Below are positions 1-8,003 of a stretch of 47,272 nt of DNA, one piece after another (within the stretch, counting starts at the first letter, position 1; each line of letters starts with the position of its first letter). Origin of the DNA: Candidatus Melainabacteria bacterium (lineage in GTDB: Bacteria > Cyanobacteriota > Vampirovibrionia > Obscuribacterales > Obscuribacteraceae); assembly GCA_003151275.1 (NCBI GenBank), contig PLXC01000147.1, positions 148,321 to 195,592 of the forward strand, given 5' to 3'. The notes beneath the pieces were generated by a model. That model was not told the origin of the DNA. It saw nothing but the letters and a program-made list of their open reading frames with translations, and did not search any database. Position numbers and translations under genes: made by a program.

Positions 1-717
1 GGTATCGGTTTGGCGACCGCCAAGATGCTGCTTGAACGCGGCGCTCATGTGATGATTGTCGGCCGGGATTTGAGCAAACTGAAAAGTGCCTCTGAGTCTC
101 TCTGTCAACCGCCTGAAAAGTTGCGATTCACATCGGGAGACGTTTCCAGCGAAGGTTACGCTAACAAAATTGTTCGTGACACTCTAGGTGCTTTTGGTCG
201 GCTGGACATCCTGATAAACAACGCTGGTGTATTTCAATCTGGCAGTTTGCTTGAAATGAGCGAAGAAGATTTCGACTATGTTGTCGACATCAATTTGAAA
301 GGCACGTGGTTCATGTGCAAATTTGCCGCGCGTGCTTTAATCGAAACTGCAGGATCGATTGTAAATGTCTCTTCATTGCTTGCGTTGCAGAGCTTTCCAG
401 GGCTGCCATCGAGCGCCTACGCCGCGTCCAAAGGTGGAGTGCTTTCCTTGACACGGGAGCTGGCGGTCGAGCTGGCACCACATAAGGTGCGCGTTAACGC
501 TGTTCTGCCTGCGCTAGTAAACACTCCGATGTTGGACAATTTAATGGGTCACGAGAACGCCGACAAGATTTTAGAGAAGAGTAAGAAGATCTATCCTCTT
601 GGTCGTGCTGGGGAGCCGGAAGATGTGGCGCGTACGATCGTGTTTTTGGCCGACCCGCAAAACGCCTGGATAACCGGCGCGGAACTTAAGGTCGACGGCG
701 GCGTTCACCTCGTCTAA
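1..717 (+). CDS. SDR-family NAD(P)-dependent oxidoreductase, 5' truncated by the window edge
   Basis: A classical short-chain dehydrogenase/reductase that would oxidise or reduce an alcohol/carbonyl group with NAD(P). The frame is open from base 1, so the start codon and the first glycines of the nucleotide-binding motif lie outside; the visible part begins with GIG of TGxxxGIG. Also visible are NNAG, the active-site Asn in VDINLKG, the Ser in NVSSL, the YAASK form of YxxxK, and the usual C-terminal ITGAELKVDGG. About 238 residues are present, so little is missing. The substrate cannot be predicted. It ends 366 bases before the next gene. Confidence 0.9.
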   Translation, partial: GIGLATAKMLLERGAHVMIVGRDLSKLKSASESLCQPPEKLRFTSGDVSSEGYANKIVRDTLGAFGRLDILINNAGVFQSGSLLEMSEEDFDYVVDINLKGTWFMCKFAARALIETAGSIVNVSSLLALQSFPGLPSSAYAASKGGVLSLTRELAVELAPHKVRVNAVLPALVNTPMLDNLMGHENADKILEKSKKIYPLGRAGEPEDVARTIVFLADPQNAWITGAELKVDGGVHLV

Positions 718-1083
718 CTCAGACGAAGATAATCAATCAACCTAGGTTTGTCCTTACCTGGGAGTGAGCGCCGGCTCAGAAGAGTCAGCAAAATCGGACG
801 TACCTAAGAGCGCCGGCTTCCAGCCGGCATCGAAAAATGCGAACACGAACCTGCGAGCGTCGGCTCCAACCGGCATCGAAAAGTCCGCAAAATCAATTTG
901 TAGACAAGTGGTCTTGATGATCATTGTGTTGTTGGAGACATCTTCCCTTCCGCGATCAAGTTGGATGACCAGTTGTCATTCAGGGTTTTTACCATATCCA
1001 GGCTCCGCGTTTTTAGGCACAATGTATGTACTTACTATCACCAGAATTCACTTTTCGAATTCACTTAGCGCAGGACTATTACT
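718..1083. other. Intergenic region with two palindromic elements, no convincing gene
   Basis: A 107-codon frame runs through here (764-1087), but it reads through palindromic repeats and has no family resemblance, so I do not call it. Apart from the two repeat units at 805-880, a TTGTCA at 973 with TATCCA 16 bp downstream could be a weak promoter for the exported-protein gene that follows. Confidence 0.5.
805..880 (+). repeat. Two tandem REP-like palindromic units
   Basis: Unit 1 has the head AGAGCGC and a perfect 7-bp stem, GCCGGCT (812-818) and AGCCGGC (822-828), with loop TCC. Unit 2, about 50 bp downstream, has head CGAGCGT and an imperfect stem. Both are followed by the same tail, CCGGCATCGAAAA. 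They belong to the family also found at 3304, 19871, 22910, 37990 and 38029. Confidence 0.7.
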
Positions 1084-1527
1084 ATGAAAACAACGACTGG
1101 AGCAGCGTCTGCTGCTGGCTTTGCCTTGGTCCTAATTCTCTCTCTTAACTGTCGAGATGCTAATGCGCAGCAAGTAGCGGCGGCATCAACTTACCAACAA
1201 CCAACAGTCGCTTCAGCAACGATGACAGACGCCCCGCAAGCTCCAACGCTACAAGGTGCGAGCTGCGGCACAATTGGACCCCAGTCAGAAGAAGCAGTAG
1301 TTGTAAGCGTGAGCGCCGTGCGGACTGTCGAACTTGTTTCCGGCAAGCTTGATGGATCTGCTCTGTTGCAAAGCTTTTCAGCCGGCATCGATCAATTTAA
1401 GGGCAAGATAGCGGAGAAAGCCTTTTCTCTCTTGGAGTCACTCCAAACCAGGAGTCAAGCTCCTGCGATTCCGAGTGGATACATGCTGACGAGAGTTTCC
1501 GCTCCGATACCACCGGCGGTGTTCTAA
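1084..1527 (+). CDS. Small exported protein of unknown function
   Basis: A 147-residue protein with an N-terminal signal peptide: a short charged start (MKTT), a hydrophobic core around residues 10-22 and a probable cleavage after ANA near residue 29. The mature part is rich in Ala, Ser, Thr and Gln, without a recognised domain. AGGA lies 8 bases before the ATG and supports this start. It stands alone, convergent with the MeaB-type gene 30 bases downstream. I do not recognise the family. Confidence 0.7.
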   Translation: MKTTTGAASAAGFALVLILSLNCRDANAQQVAAASTYQQPTVASATMTDAPQAPTLQGASCGTIGPQSEEAVVVSVSAVRTVELVSGKLDGSALLQSFSAGIDQFKGKIAEKAFSLLESLQTRSQAPAIPSGYMLTRVSAPIPPAVF

Positions 1528-1557
1528 GAAACGAAGGTCTCCGTACCAGGTCGTAAT

Positions 1558-2520
1558 TCAACTATTTGTTCCGAACAGATCGTGCACAAGCCCTTGTGCC
1601 GCAGTGTGAGGATCCAGCTGATGAGATGCGACCTGGTCGAGGATCTTCTGCACTTCCTGGGAATTTTCCATCGACGCTTTTAAATTGTCCCGGGCGATTG
1701 CTGCTACGAGTTCTGACAGCTCAGCTTGTATTTTAAATTTGCGTCGTTCAGCCAGCAGTCCAGATTCTTGAAGGAAGGTTCTGTGTTCGCGCGCCGATTG
1801 CCAGATCTTGTCCACACCCTGCCCTGACTCGGAAATTGCGGTAATAACTGGTGGTCGCCATGCCGTAGCGAAGTTCGTCAACTCAAGACTGCTGCTGATT
1901 TCACTGGCAGATTTATTAGCGCCAGGCAGATCACCTTTGTTGACGACGAAAATATCGCCTACTTCCATAATTCCGGACTTAATCGCCTGAATGTCATCGC
2001 CTGAGCCCGGCATCAGAACGAGGATAGTCGTATCGGCGGTTTGAGTGATAGCAAGCTCTGATTGACCAACTCCCACTGTTTCGATGAGAACAACATCGTA
2101 TCCTGAAGCCTCTAGCATTCTCACGGCGTCATAGGTAGCCAACGCCACACCGCCGGCGTGATTGTGATTTGCCATCGAACGAATGAAGACGTTTTTGTCG
2201 AGTGTGTGCCCCTGCATCCTTATCCTATCGCCGAGTATGGCGCCGCCCGTGAATGGGCTGGAAGGATCGATGGCAAGAACGCCGACTTTTAGTCCATCCT
2301 TGCGGATTTCAGTGATGAGGGCGTCGACAAGAGTTGATTTGCCCACCCCCGGAGAGCCCGTTATACCTATGAGGTGGGACTTTCCAGAATGTGTGAAGAG
2401 CATTTTTACCAGTTTTGTGGCGTTCGGCCCCCCGTCTTCTACAACGCTAATTGCCCGCGCCAGGGCCCGACGATTTCCAGCCAGTAGGTCGTTTGATAGG
2501 TTATCCAAGTCAATGTCCAT
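1558..2520 (-). CDS. meaB: MeaB/ArgK-type GTPase (methylmalonyl-CoA mutase chaperone family)
   Basis: A G3E-family P-loop GTPase of 320 residues. In known members it loads and protects the adenosylcobalamin of methylmalonyl-CoA or isobutyryl-CoA mutase. Visible are the Walker A motif GITGSPGVGKS (52-62), the switch region with GGAILGDRIRM near 92-102, ETVGVGQSE (147-155) and the guanine-specificity motif NKGD (194-197, usually NKAD). The length is typical. No mutase gene is present in the window, so its partner must be elsewhere. Family assignment is firm; the target enzyme is inference. Confidence 0.93.
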   Translation of the reverse strand: MDIDLDNLSNDLLAGNRRALARAISVVEDGGPNATKLVKMLFTHSGKSHLIGITGSPGVGKSTLVDALITEIRKDGLKVGVLAIDPSSPFTGGAILGDRIRMQGHTLDKNVFIRSMANHNHAGGVALATYDAVRMLEASGYDVVLIETVGVGQSELAITQTADTTILVLMPGSGDDIQAIKSGIMEVGDIFVVNKGDLPGANKSASEISSSLELTNFATAWRPPVITAISESGQGVDKIWQSAREHRTFLQESGLLAERRKFKIQAELSELVAAIARDNLKASMENSQEVQKILDQVASHQLDPHTAAQGLVHDLFGTNS

Positions 2521-2625
2521 TTGTGCCCACGATAAGGCTCATGATTCTAGCAAGGTGGGTAAGAAGGGAACAATTGGTATTGCAAGTTGTCCTCAGATCT
2601 AGAGCCAATATTAGAGGTAAGTTCT

Positions 2626-3204
2626 GTGAGTAAAGGTTTAAACATTGCTGTGAGTCTAGCTGTCTTAGTGGCAATGCAGTCGGCTGCTCAAGCGTACAAC
2701 GGCAACAATTTCAACATCACAGATGGCTACGGTGATGGCTTTGCCATTCACCATGGATTATTTGGACTAACCGAACAGAAAGGTATCCAAGACCGTCTTG
2801 GCGATCACTATGTGAAAGAGCATGGCTTGTTCAGTAAACAAACCGATGTGAACTTTCTTGGCAACAAATATCAGAAAAAGCATGGACTGATCGGCGGCAC
2901 TCAGATTGGCATGGGCGACATGATGGGCGACAGCATTTCCTCCAGGAAGACTTTGTTCGGCTTGGGCAGACGGCAGACTAATGTCAATTTGAGCGGTATT
3001 GGTGGCATTGTGCAGTCATTTATTGGCGGCAAGATGGGCAGCAGAGGTCCTTCTACCCTGGGAACCGTCGACCCAAATGTGCAGACATCCAGTACATCAA
3101 ATCCAGCTGATTTCCCTGTCGACCCAGCCTTCAATTTAGGCGGCTCGAGCAGCGCTGCAGCCAGTGGTTCAGCGGCATCGCCTGGTCCTTTCAGCAAGCC
3201 TTAG
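2626..3204 (+). CDS. Exported protein with HGLF-type internal repeats, function unknown
   Basis: I place the start at GTG 2626 rather than 2587. AGAGG sits 8 bases upstream, and the new N-terminus is a clean signal peptide (MSKGLNIAVSLAVLVAM, cleavage after AQA). The 192-residue product then carries three degenerate repeats of about 30 residues, each built around HGLF or HGLI followed by a polar segment and a Leu-Gly step. After these comes a Gly/Ser-rich tail. No known domain is seen. A REP-like element lies about 100 bases downstream. Confidence 0.65.
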   Translation: MSKGLNIAVSLAVLVAMQSAAQAYNGNNFNITDGYGDGFAIHHGLFGLTEQKGIQDRLGDHYVKEHGLFSKQTDVNFLGNKYQKKHGLIGGTQIGMGDMMGDSISSRKTLFGLGRRQTNVNLSGIGGIVQSFIGGKMGSRGPSTLGTVDPNVQTSSTSNPADFPVDPAFNLGGSSSAAASGSAASPGPFSKP

Positions 3205-3303
3205 GCTGGTTTGAATTTCGCATTCAGTACCAGATATGGTGCTAATGAAATGAGTCCGGGACCTATCTCTTGATGAAGGCGGATCAAGGCGACTACTAAA
3301 TAG

Positions 3304-3327
3304 GGGCGGCTAGAATAGCCGCGCTCC
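3304..3327 (-). repeat. REP-like palindromic unit
   Basis: Perfect 7-bp arms GCGGCTA (3306-3312) and TAGCCGC (3316-3322) around a 3-base loop, with the family head GGAGCGC read on the minus strand at 3321-3327. It lies between two convergent genes and could also act as a transcription stop, but no T-run follows. Confidence 0.65.
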
Positions 3328-3365
3328 ATTTCATTGAGCAGTGCCTGGGCGAGTTAAAACTGCGC

Positions 3366-3866
3366 TTATTTCTTTGGTTTGAACGGACGCAACCAGCCAG
3401 TATTATTTTGTTGCTGATCTTTTGCCACATTTATATAGGTTTCTTCAGCGCGACGCTGTGCATTCTCAGCTTCGTTGAGCATAACTGCTAGCAAGTCACG
3501 TTCTGACTCACGCATCCTGAGCTGATTCTGTAATTCAGAAACTGCGGCGCGCAATTCCTCGACTTCATTTAGTTTGACATCCAATACACCAGTCACCCGA
3601 GAAAGCTCCTGATGAAGATGTTTGTTTTCCCGACTTTTATCAGTCAGCAGTAATCCTTGCGCTGTTAGTTCAGCCTTCATATCTTCAGAATCGCGAGCGA
3701 TGCGCTCTAATTCTCGAGTCTGCGCTGATAAAAGAAGATTCCTTTCTTGCGACTGTAGAAGCTCATCCTGAAGCTCGACTACGCGCTCCATGAGGTTTCC
3801 GTTTCCGGTGGCTTTCTTTTCTTCTTCGGGCATTGGCTCCAAGGCCTTGTTGTCACGCCATTTCAA
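3366..3866 (-). CDS. Coiled-coil protein of unknown function
   Basis: 166 residues, almost entirely heptad-patterned coiled coil from about residue 25 to 145, rich in Glu, Leu, Arg and Gln. There is no signal peptide or membrane segment, so it is probably cytoplasmic. It ends in GWLRPFKPKK, resembling the SWFRPF near the C-terminus of the protein at 14000-14569. The start is TTG 3866 with GGGAA 9 bases upstream; ATG 3833 is the alternative. Its role is unknown; a structural or scaffolding function would fit but is only a guess. Confidence 0.65.
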   Translation of the reverse strand: MKWRDNKALEPMPEEEKKATGNGNLMERVVELQDELLQSQERNLLLSAQTRELERIARDSEDMKAELTAQGLLLTDKSRENKHLHQELSRVTGVLDVKLNEVEELRAAVSELQNQLRMRESERDLLAVMLNEAENAQRRAEETYINVAKDQQQNNTGWLRPFKPKK

Positions 3867-3993
3867 ACAGTAATATTCCCAGAGTTCAGTCTAACCAATC
3901 GAAACAGCACAAGTAACTAAACATCCGGGCACCAACCATCGTGAAATATTATAGAAATTTCATCGATTATGCAAGCAGAAGTCAAATTTTAGT

Positions 3994-5112
3994 ATGAATC
4001 AACTGGCTCTCATCGGCGGCACCATAATCACTCCACTTGAGGAGCGGTTTACTGATCTGATTGTAGACGACGGCGTGATCCAAGTAATAGGACCGTTAGA
4101 CCCCAGTGCAACAAAAGTAGAGAAATTGGACGTCAGCGGATGTTATGTGACACCGGGTCTAATTGATTTGCAGCTAAACGGCGGACCAGATTGCAATTTC
4201 TGGGGCGATCCGACAATCGAGGACCTCGCTGCCCTTTGTCGTCAGCTGGTTAACTCTGGTGTGACCACATTCTTGCCCACGCTAATCACCGCAGATGTCA
4301 AACACATCCTAAAGAATGTCGAGTTTTTGCGATCCAAAGGTGTTGGCTCAACAGGCATGGGCCATATGTTTGGTGTGGTGAACGGTTGTGCAGCGCGTTT
4401 GCCGGGAGTGCATCTGGAGGGCCCATGTCTCTCGCCTCAGCGACCCGGAGTGCATCCTCCCGAGTGGATCAAACCGCTTTCGAAGGCTCTTATCGAACAA
4501 TTGGCCACGCCCACAGTGAGCATGATGACCGTCGCACCTGAGGCTGACCCAAGTGATGAGAGCCTCAAACTTTTGCAGTCAAAGGGTGTCATTGCCTCGC
4601 TGGGCCACTCAAATGCTACCTTCGAAGAAGCGCAACTGGCTTTTGATCGAGGTGTGAGGATGATGACGCACACTTATAATGCTTTGCCTCCACTGCATCA
4701 CCGCGCACCAGGAGCGGTGACCGCAGCATTGTTGGATGATCGAGTCACATGTTGTGTGATCTGCGATGGTCTCCACGTCGATGTTCCGGCGATCAAACTT
4801 TTGCTCAAAGCCAAGGGAGTGGATAAGGTCATACTTGTCACCGATGCGGCACAAATAGGTACGACTGGTGGTGGGCTGGTCGGCTCTTCAATTGATTTGA
4901 ATCAGGCCGTTAAAAACGTTGTCGCATGGAAGGTCGCCTCCTTTGCTGCCGCCATTCGCATGGCTACTTTTAACCCAGCACAGGCGATGGGCTGGTCAGA
5001 CAAGCTCGGTGAAATTGCGCCTGGTAAGTGTGCCGACCTGGTCGTGTGGGATAAGGCTACTTTGGAAATCAGACACGTTTTCGTCTCAGGTGTAAAAGTT
5101 GGTCGTGCTTAA
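3994..5112 (+). CDS. nagA: N-acetylglucosamine-6-phosphate deacetylase
   Basis: Amidohydrolase of 372 residues that removes acetate from GlcNAc-6-P to give glucosamine-6-P, used in amino-sugar catabolism and cell-wall recycling. Visible are PGLIDLQLNGG (54-64), the metal-ligand motif HLEGP (140-144), GHSNA with His205, THTYNAL with His226, the substrate loop CDGLHV (258-262), and the catalytic Asp of LVTDA (Asp284). Length and motif order match the family. No nagB or transporter of amino sugars is adjacent. The stop overlaps by 4 bases the stop of the convergent permease gene. Confidence 0.93.
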   Translation: MNQLALIGGTIITPLEERFTDLIVDDGVIQVIGPLDPSATKVEKLDVSGCYVTPGLIDLQLNGGPDCNFWGDPTIEDLAALCRQLVNSGVTTFLPTLITADVKHILKNVEFLRSKGVGSTGMGHMFGVVNGCAARLPGVHLEGPCLSPQRPGVHPPEWIKPLSKALIEQLATPTVSMMTVAPEADPSDESLKLLQSKGVIASLGHSNATFEEAQLAFDRGVRMMTHTYNALPPLHHRAPGAVTAALLDDRVTCCVICDGLHVDVPAIKLLLKAKGVDKVILVTDAAQIGTTGGGLVGSSIDLNQAVKNVVAWKVASFAAAIRMATFNPAQAMGWSDKLGEIAPGKCADLVVWDKATLEIRHVFVSGVKVGRA

Positions 5113-7037
5113 CCGACGTGCACACGCGGACGCTTTGCCGGATCGTGTTCGATCTCTCTGAGAATCTCGCGTGCCAGCGGAGCTGTCTCGCCTTCACCGA
5201 TAAACAAGTATTTTAGAATGTACATGATTGGATTTCCTTCAGTCCAGCCAAGGTAAACGTGCGGTTGCTTATGCGTTTTGTCCCTGATGAAGAGCATAAG
5301 GGCCGCCATCGCATTTGGTACCGCTGGACTTTCGCAGCGCAATATTTTATACGGCCCTTCCATACATCCAGTCACAGACAGAATTTCATCGTCGAAGTCT
5401 GACGCGTCGCTGACGCTGATTTCCAGAAATATGATTTGATCTTCCGGAATGTTATGCAACTTGACGCATTCAGCCGCTTTGGTGGCATAGTCGGAAGGTC
5501 CACCTGGGCGGTGTGCCAGCAAGCGAACCACTTTCTTGCTCGCCTCCATAATGAATTGATCTGCCATATCGTCGAGAACCACTTTTTTGACACGCAGTTC
5601 TGTTGAGCGCCTCACCCGTGATACCAGCGAACTGATTAGCATGACCAATATGAAAAAGGATGCAATCTTGATGCCATCTGGTCTTTCGATGGAATTAACT
5701 ATGGTCGTATAAACAAAGACGATGGTGATCAAGAAGAAAAATACTCGTTGACCCTTTTTCTTTTGCCAGACGCTCAAGGTGCAAGCGATTGCGGCAGAGG
5801 TCATGATCACCAGCACACCTGTTGCGTAAGCACCAGCTTGGGCGTCCACTTCTGCATTAAATAGCCAAGTTACAGCGAAAGCGACGAGCGTGAAAAAGAC
5901 GACCAGTGGCCGAGTGGCTCGGGCCCACTCGGGAGCCATTCCGTATCTGGGCAGGTAGCGTGGCACGAGGCTTAGCAATCCGGCCATGGCAGAAGCGCCG
6001 GCGAACCAAAGAATGAGGATGGTGCTGATGTCATAGACAGTGCCAAACTGGTGCCCAAGATAGATGTGCGCTAAATAGGCAAGAGCTCGACCGTTAGCTG
6101 CTTCACCTGGTTGAAAGAGCACTTGCGGAATCAAGACTGTAGTGACGAAACTAGTTGAAATCAAAAACAGGCTCATGATCGCGGCTGCTGTGCGCAACAA
6201 CCAACGCGCATAGCGAATGCGGCCGCGCGGATGAACTGGGTCGTCGTTAGGATCGCCCTTGATATGCGGCATAACCGCTACGCCGGTTTCAAAGCCGGAC
6301 ATACCAAGGGCTAATTTCGGAAAGAAAAGACAGGAATAAGCCAGCAATCGAAAAACAGATCCGTTGACATGGTCGTCGTGCCAAACAAGGTTTTGCCAGT
6401 TGTGCACTAGCCATGGTTGCCTCGCTACTTCGATCAAAGCAACACCCACCACAACGGCATTGAGCGTGAGATAAAGACTGACCAGCACTACCGAAACGCC
6501 GATCGCTTCGCGAAATCCCTTCAAATATATGCCGCCCAAAACCGCTAGCATAAAGAAAGTTAAAATCATCCGATGTTGCATATACATCGGCACCCATGGA
6601 TTTTGCACCAAGTGGGTTGTGGCGTCGGCAGCTGAAAGAGTAATTGTAATGATGAAATCTGTGGCGGCAAAGCCCAGCAAGCAGAGCACGAACACCTTGC
6701 CAATCCAGCCTGGCATCAGATGTTCGAGCATGGATATGCTGCCTTGCCCGTGCGGACTTTTGGCAGCCACCTTGCTGTAAACGGGCAAAGCTCCTAGCAA
6801 GGTTAAGAGGACCAAAAATATTGTTGCCACCGGCGATAGCACACCGGCTGCTATGAAAGCAATTCCTGGCGCGTAGCCCAAGGAAGAAAAGTAGTCAACA
6901 CCGGTCAGACACATGACCTTGTACCAGCTGTCTTGCTCGTTTCTGCTCTCATCTGCGCCGCGACGTGGTGAGTCTCGCATGCCTTCGAGAAACCACACCG
7001 CAAAACGTTGTTTGAACTTCTTAGTGGACGAAACCAC
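5109..7037 (-). CDS. APC-superfamily amino-acid permease
   Basis: A 642-residue inner-membrane transporter with about 12 hydrophobic helices between residues 45 and 480, followed by a soluble C-terminal region of about 150 residues. The first helices carry the APC-like pattern TGVDYFSSLGYAPGIAF, where the unwound Gly-rich segment binds substrate in known members, and the region around GFETGVAVMP matches the sixth helix. Substrate is not predictable. The start is GTG 7037, the first possible one after an in-frame stop. No strong ribosome site is visible. Confidence 0.85.
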   Translation of the reverse strand: MVSSTKKFKQRFAVWFLEGMRDSPRRGADESRNEQDSWYKVMCLTGVDYFSSLGYAPGIAFIAAGVLSPVATIFLVLLTLLGALPVYSKVAAKSPHGQGSISMLEHLMPGWIGKVFVLCLLGFAATDFIITITLSAADATTHLVQNPWVPMYMQHRMILTFFMLAVLGGIYLKGFREAIGVSVVLVSLYLTLNAVVVGVALIEVARQPWLVHNWQNLVWHDDHVNGSVFRLLAYSCLFFPKLALGMSGFETGVAVMPHIKGDPNDDPVHPRGRIRYARWLLRTAAAIMSLFLISTSFVTTVLIPQVLFQPGEAANGRALAYLAHIYLGHQFGTVYDISTILILWFAGASAMAGLLSLVPRYLPRYGMAPEWARATRPLVVFFTLVAFAVTWLFNAEVDAQAGAYATGVLVIMTSAAIACTLSVWQKKKGQRVFFFLITIVFVYTTIVNSIERPDGIKIASFFILVMLISSLVSRVRRSTELRVKKVVLDDMADQFIMEASKKVVRLLAHRPGGPSDYATKAAECVKLHNIPEDQIIFLEISVSDASDFDDEILSVTGCMEGPYKILRCESPAVPNAMAALMLFIRDKTHKQPHVYLGWTEGNPIMYILKYLFIGEGETAPLAREILREIEHDPAKRPRVHVG

Positions 7038-7213
7038 GTGCTGGACGCCTATTGAACCAAATGCATGTGGATCATATCAAGCAGCCTTGTGCCAAGATCA
7101 AGGTTATTGAATATCGTAATGTCTGAAAAGCCACGCCATTAGTATCGCATTTGGTGAGGCTCGACGGAAGCAAAGTTTAGCTAGCCATTGCGGCTGGTAT
7201 ATGAAATCTACTT

Positions 7214-7930
7214 ATGTACAATGACCCCCGAAAAGATCAGTTCCAGAACAAGGCCAAGGAGGCTTTGTTTCACCAACGCCTGGCTGAATTGCGCAGCAAG
7301 AATGCTCAGTTTCCATGGTCTGGCGGAGAGCTGCCGGAGTTCGATATTCCCCGCGAAGAATCGAAATTGCTGGCTAATCGGGAAGTCGAGGGACCCGGGG
7401 TGACGGACGCGGAATTGGAGCGTCGGGCGTTACTTGACTTGACTTCACTGTCTTCGAGTTTTAATTCGTTCTACAAGCGCCTGAATTATGAAATTCAGCG
7501 GGCCAGACGCTACAAACGTCCGCTTTCAATTTGTCTGGTTGGCATAGACGACCTTGAGCGGATTGCCCTCAAAAGCAGCATTGAAACCAAAACTACTGTC
7601 GTCGAAGCAGTGGCCAAAATGATCTTGAGTTCAATCAGAGATGTTGATATCCCTGGGCGGTGCCGCGAGGATTGTTTCGGCATTATTTTGCCCGAAACCC
7701 CAGTTGCAGGTGCGGAAGTGGCTGCTGAGCGTATCCGCACCAAGATGGAGCAGTTCGCCGTGCAGCAGCAGTGGCAGGCCACTCTCGTCATTACTGTAAG
7801 TGTGGGCGCCGCTTCGTTTCCAGACAACGGAGAGGTCGTCGAGGAATTATTTGCCCAGGCTGTCGAGGCTTTAATGACGACGATGAAGAGGGGCGGAAAC
7901 GCCGTAAACTTTGCCGGACGGCTTCAATAA
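7214..7930 (+). CDS. Degenerate GGDEF-domain protein, probably not a cyclase
   Basis: 238 residues: a soluble N-terminal stretch of about 75 residues, then a GGDEF fold (about 76-235) recognised by SSFNSFYKRLNYEIQRA, the LVGIDDL strand and VSVGAASFP. The signature GGDEF is replaced by REDCF (151-155), so catalysis of c-di-GMP synthesis is unlikely. Such proteins often act as effectors or regulators, which here is inference. No sensor or membrane segment is fused. The ATG at 7214 has no clear ribosome site. Confidence 0.8.
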   Translation: MYNDPRKDQFQNKAKEALFHQRLAELRSKNAQFPWSGGELPEFDIPREESKLLANREVEGPGVTDAELERRALLDLTSLSSSFNSFYKRLNYEIQRARRYKRPLSICLVGIDDLERIALKSSIETKTTVVEAVAKMILSSIRDVDIPGRCREDCFGIILPETPVAGAEVAAERIRTKMEQFAVQQQWQATLVITVSVGAASFPDNGEVVEELFAQAVEALMTTMKRGGNAVNFAGRLQ

Positions 7931-8003
7931 ATGATAATATTCCCTAGCCTCCGCGAACGCTTTCGGCGTAGTTGGCCGCGTCAACATATGGGGCACACAT
8001 TCC

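Noticed and set aside
764..1087. 107-codon open frame between the SDR gene and the first exported protein
   Set aside because: It runs through palindromic repeats, has no ribosome site or family signal, and overlaps the next start.
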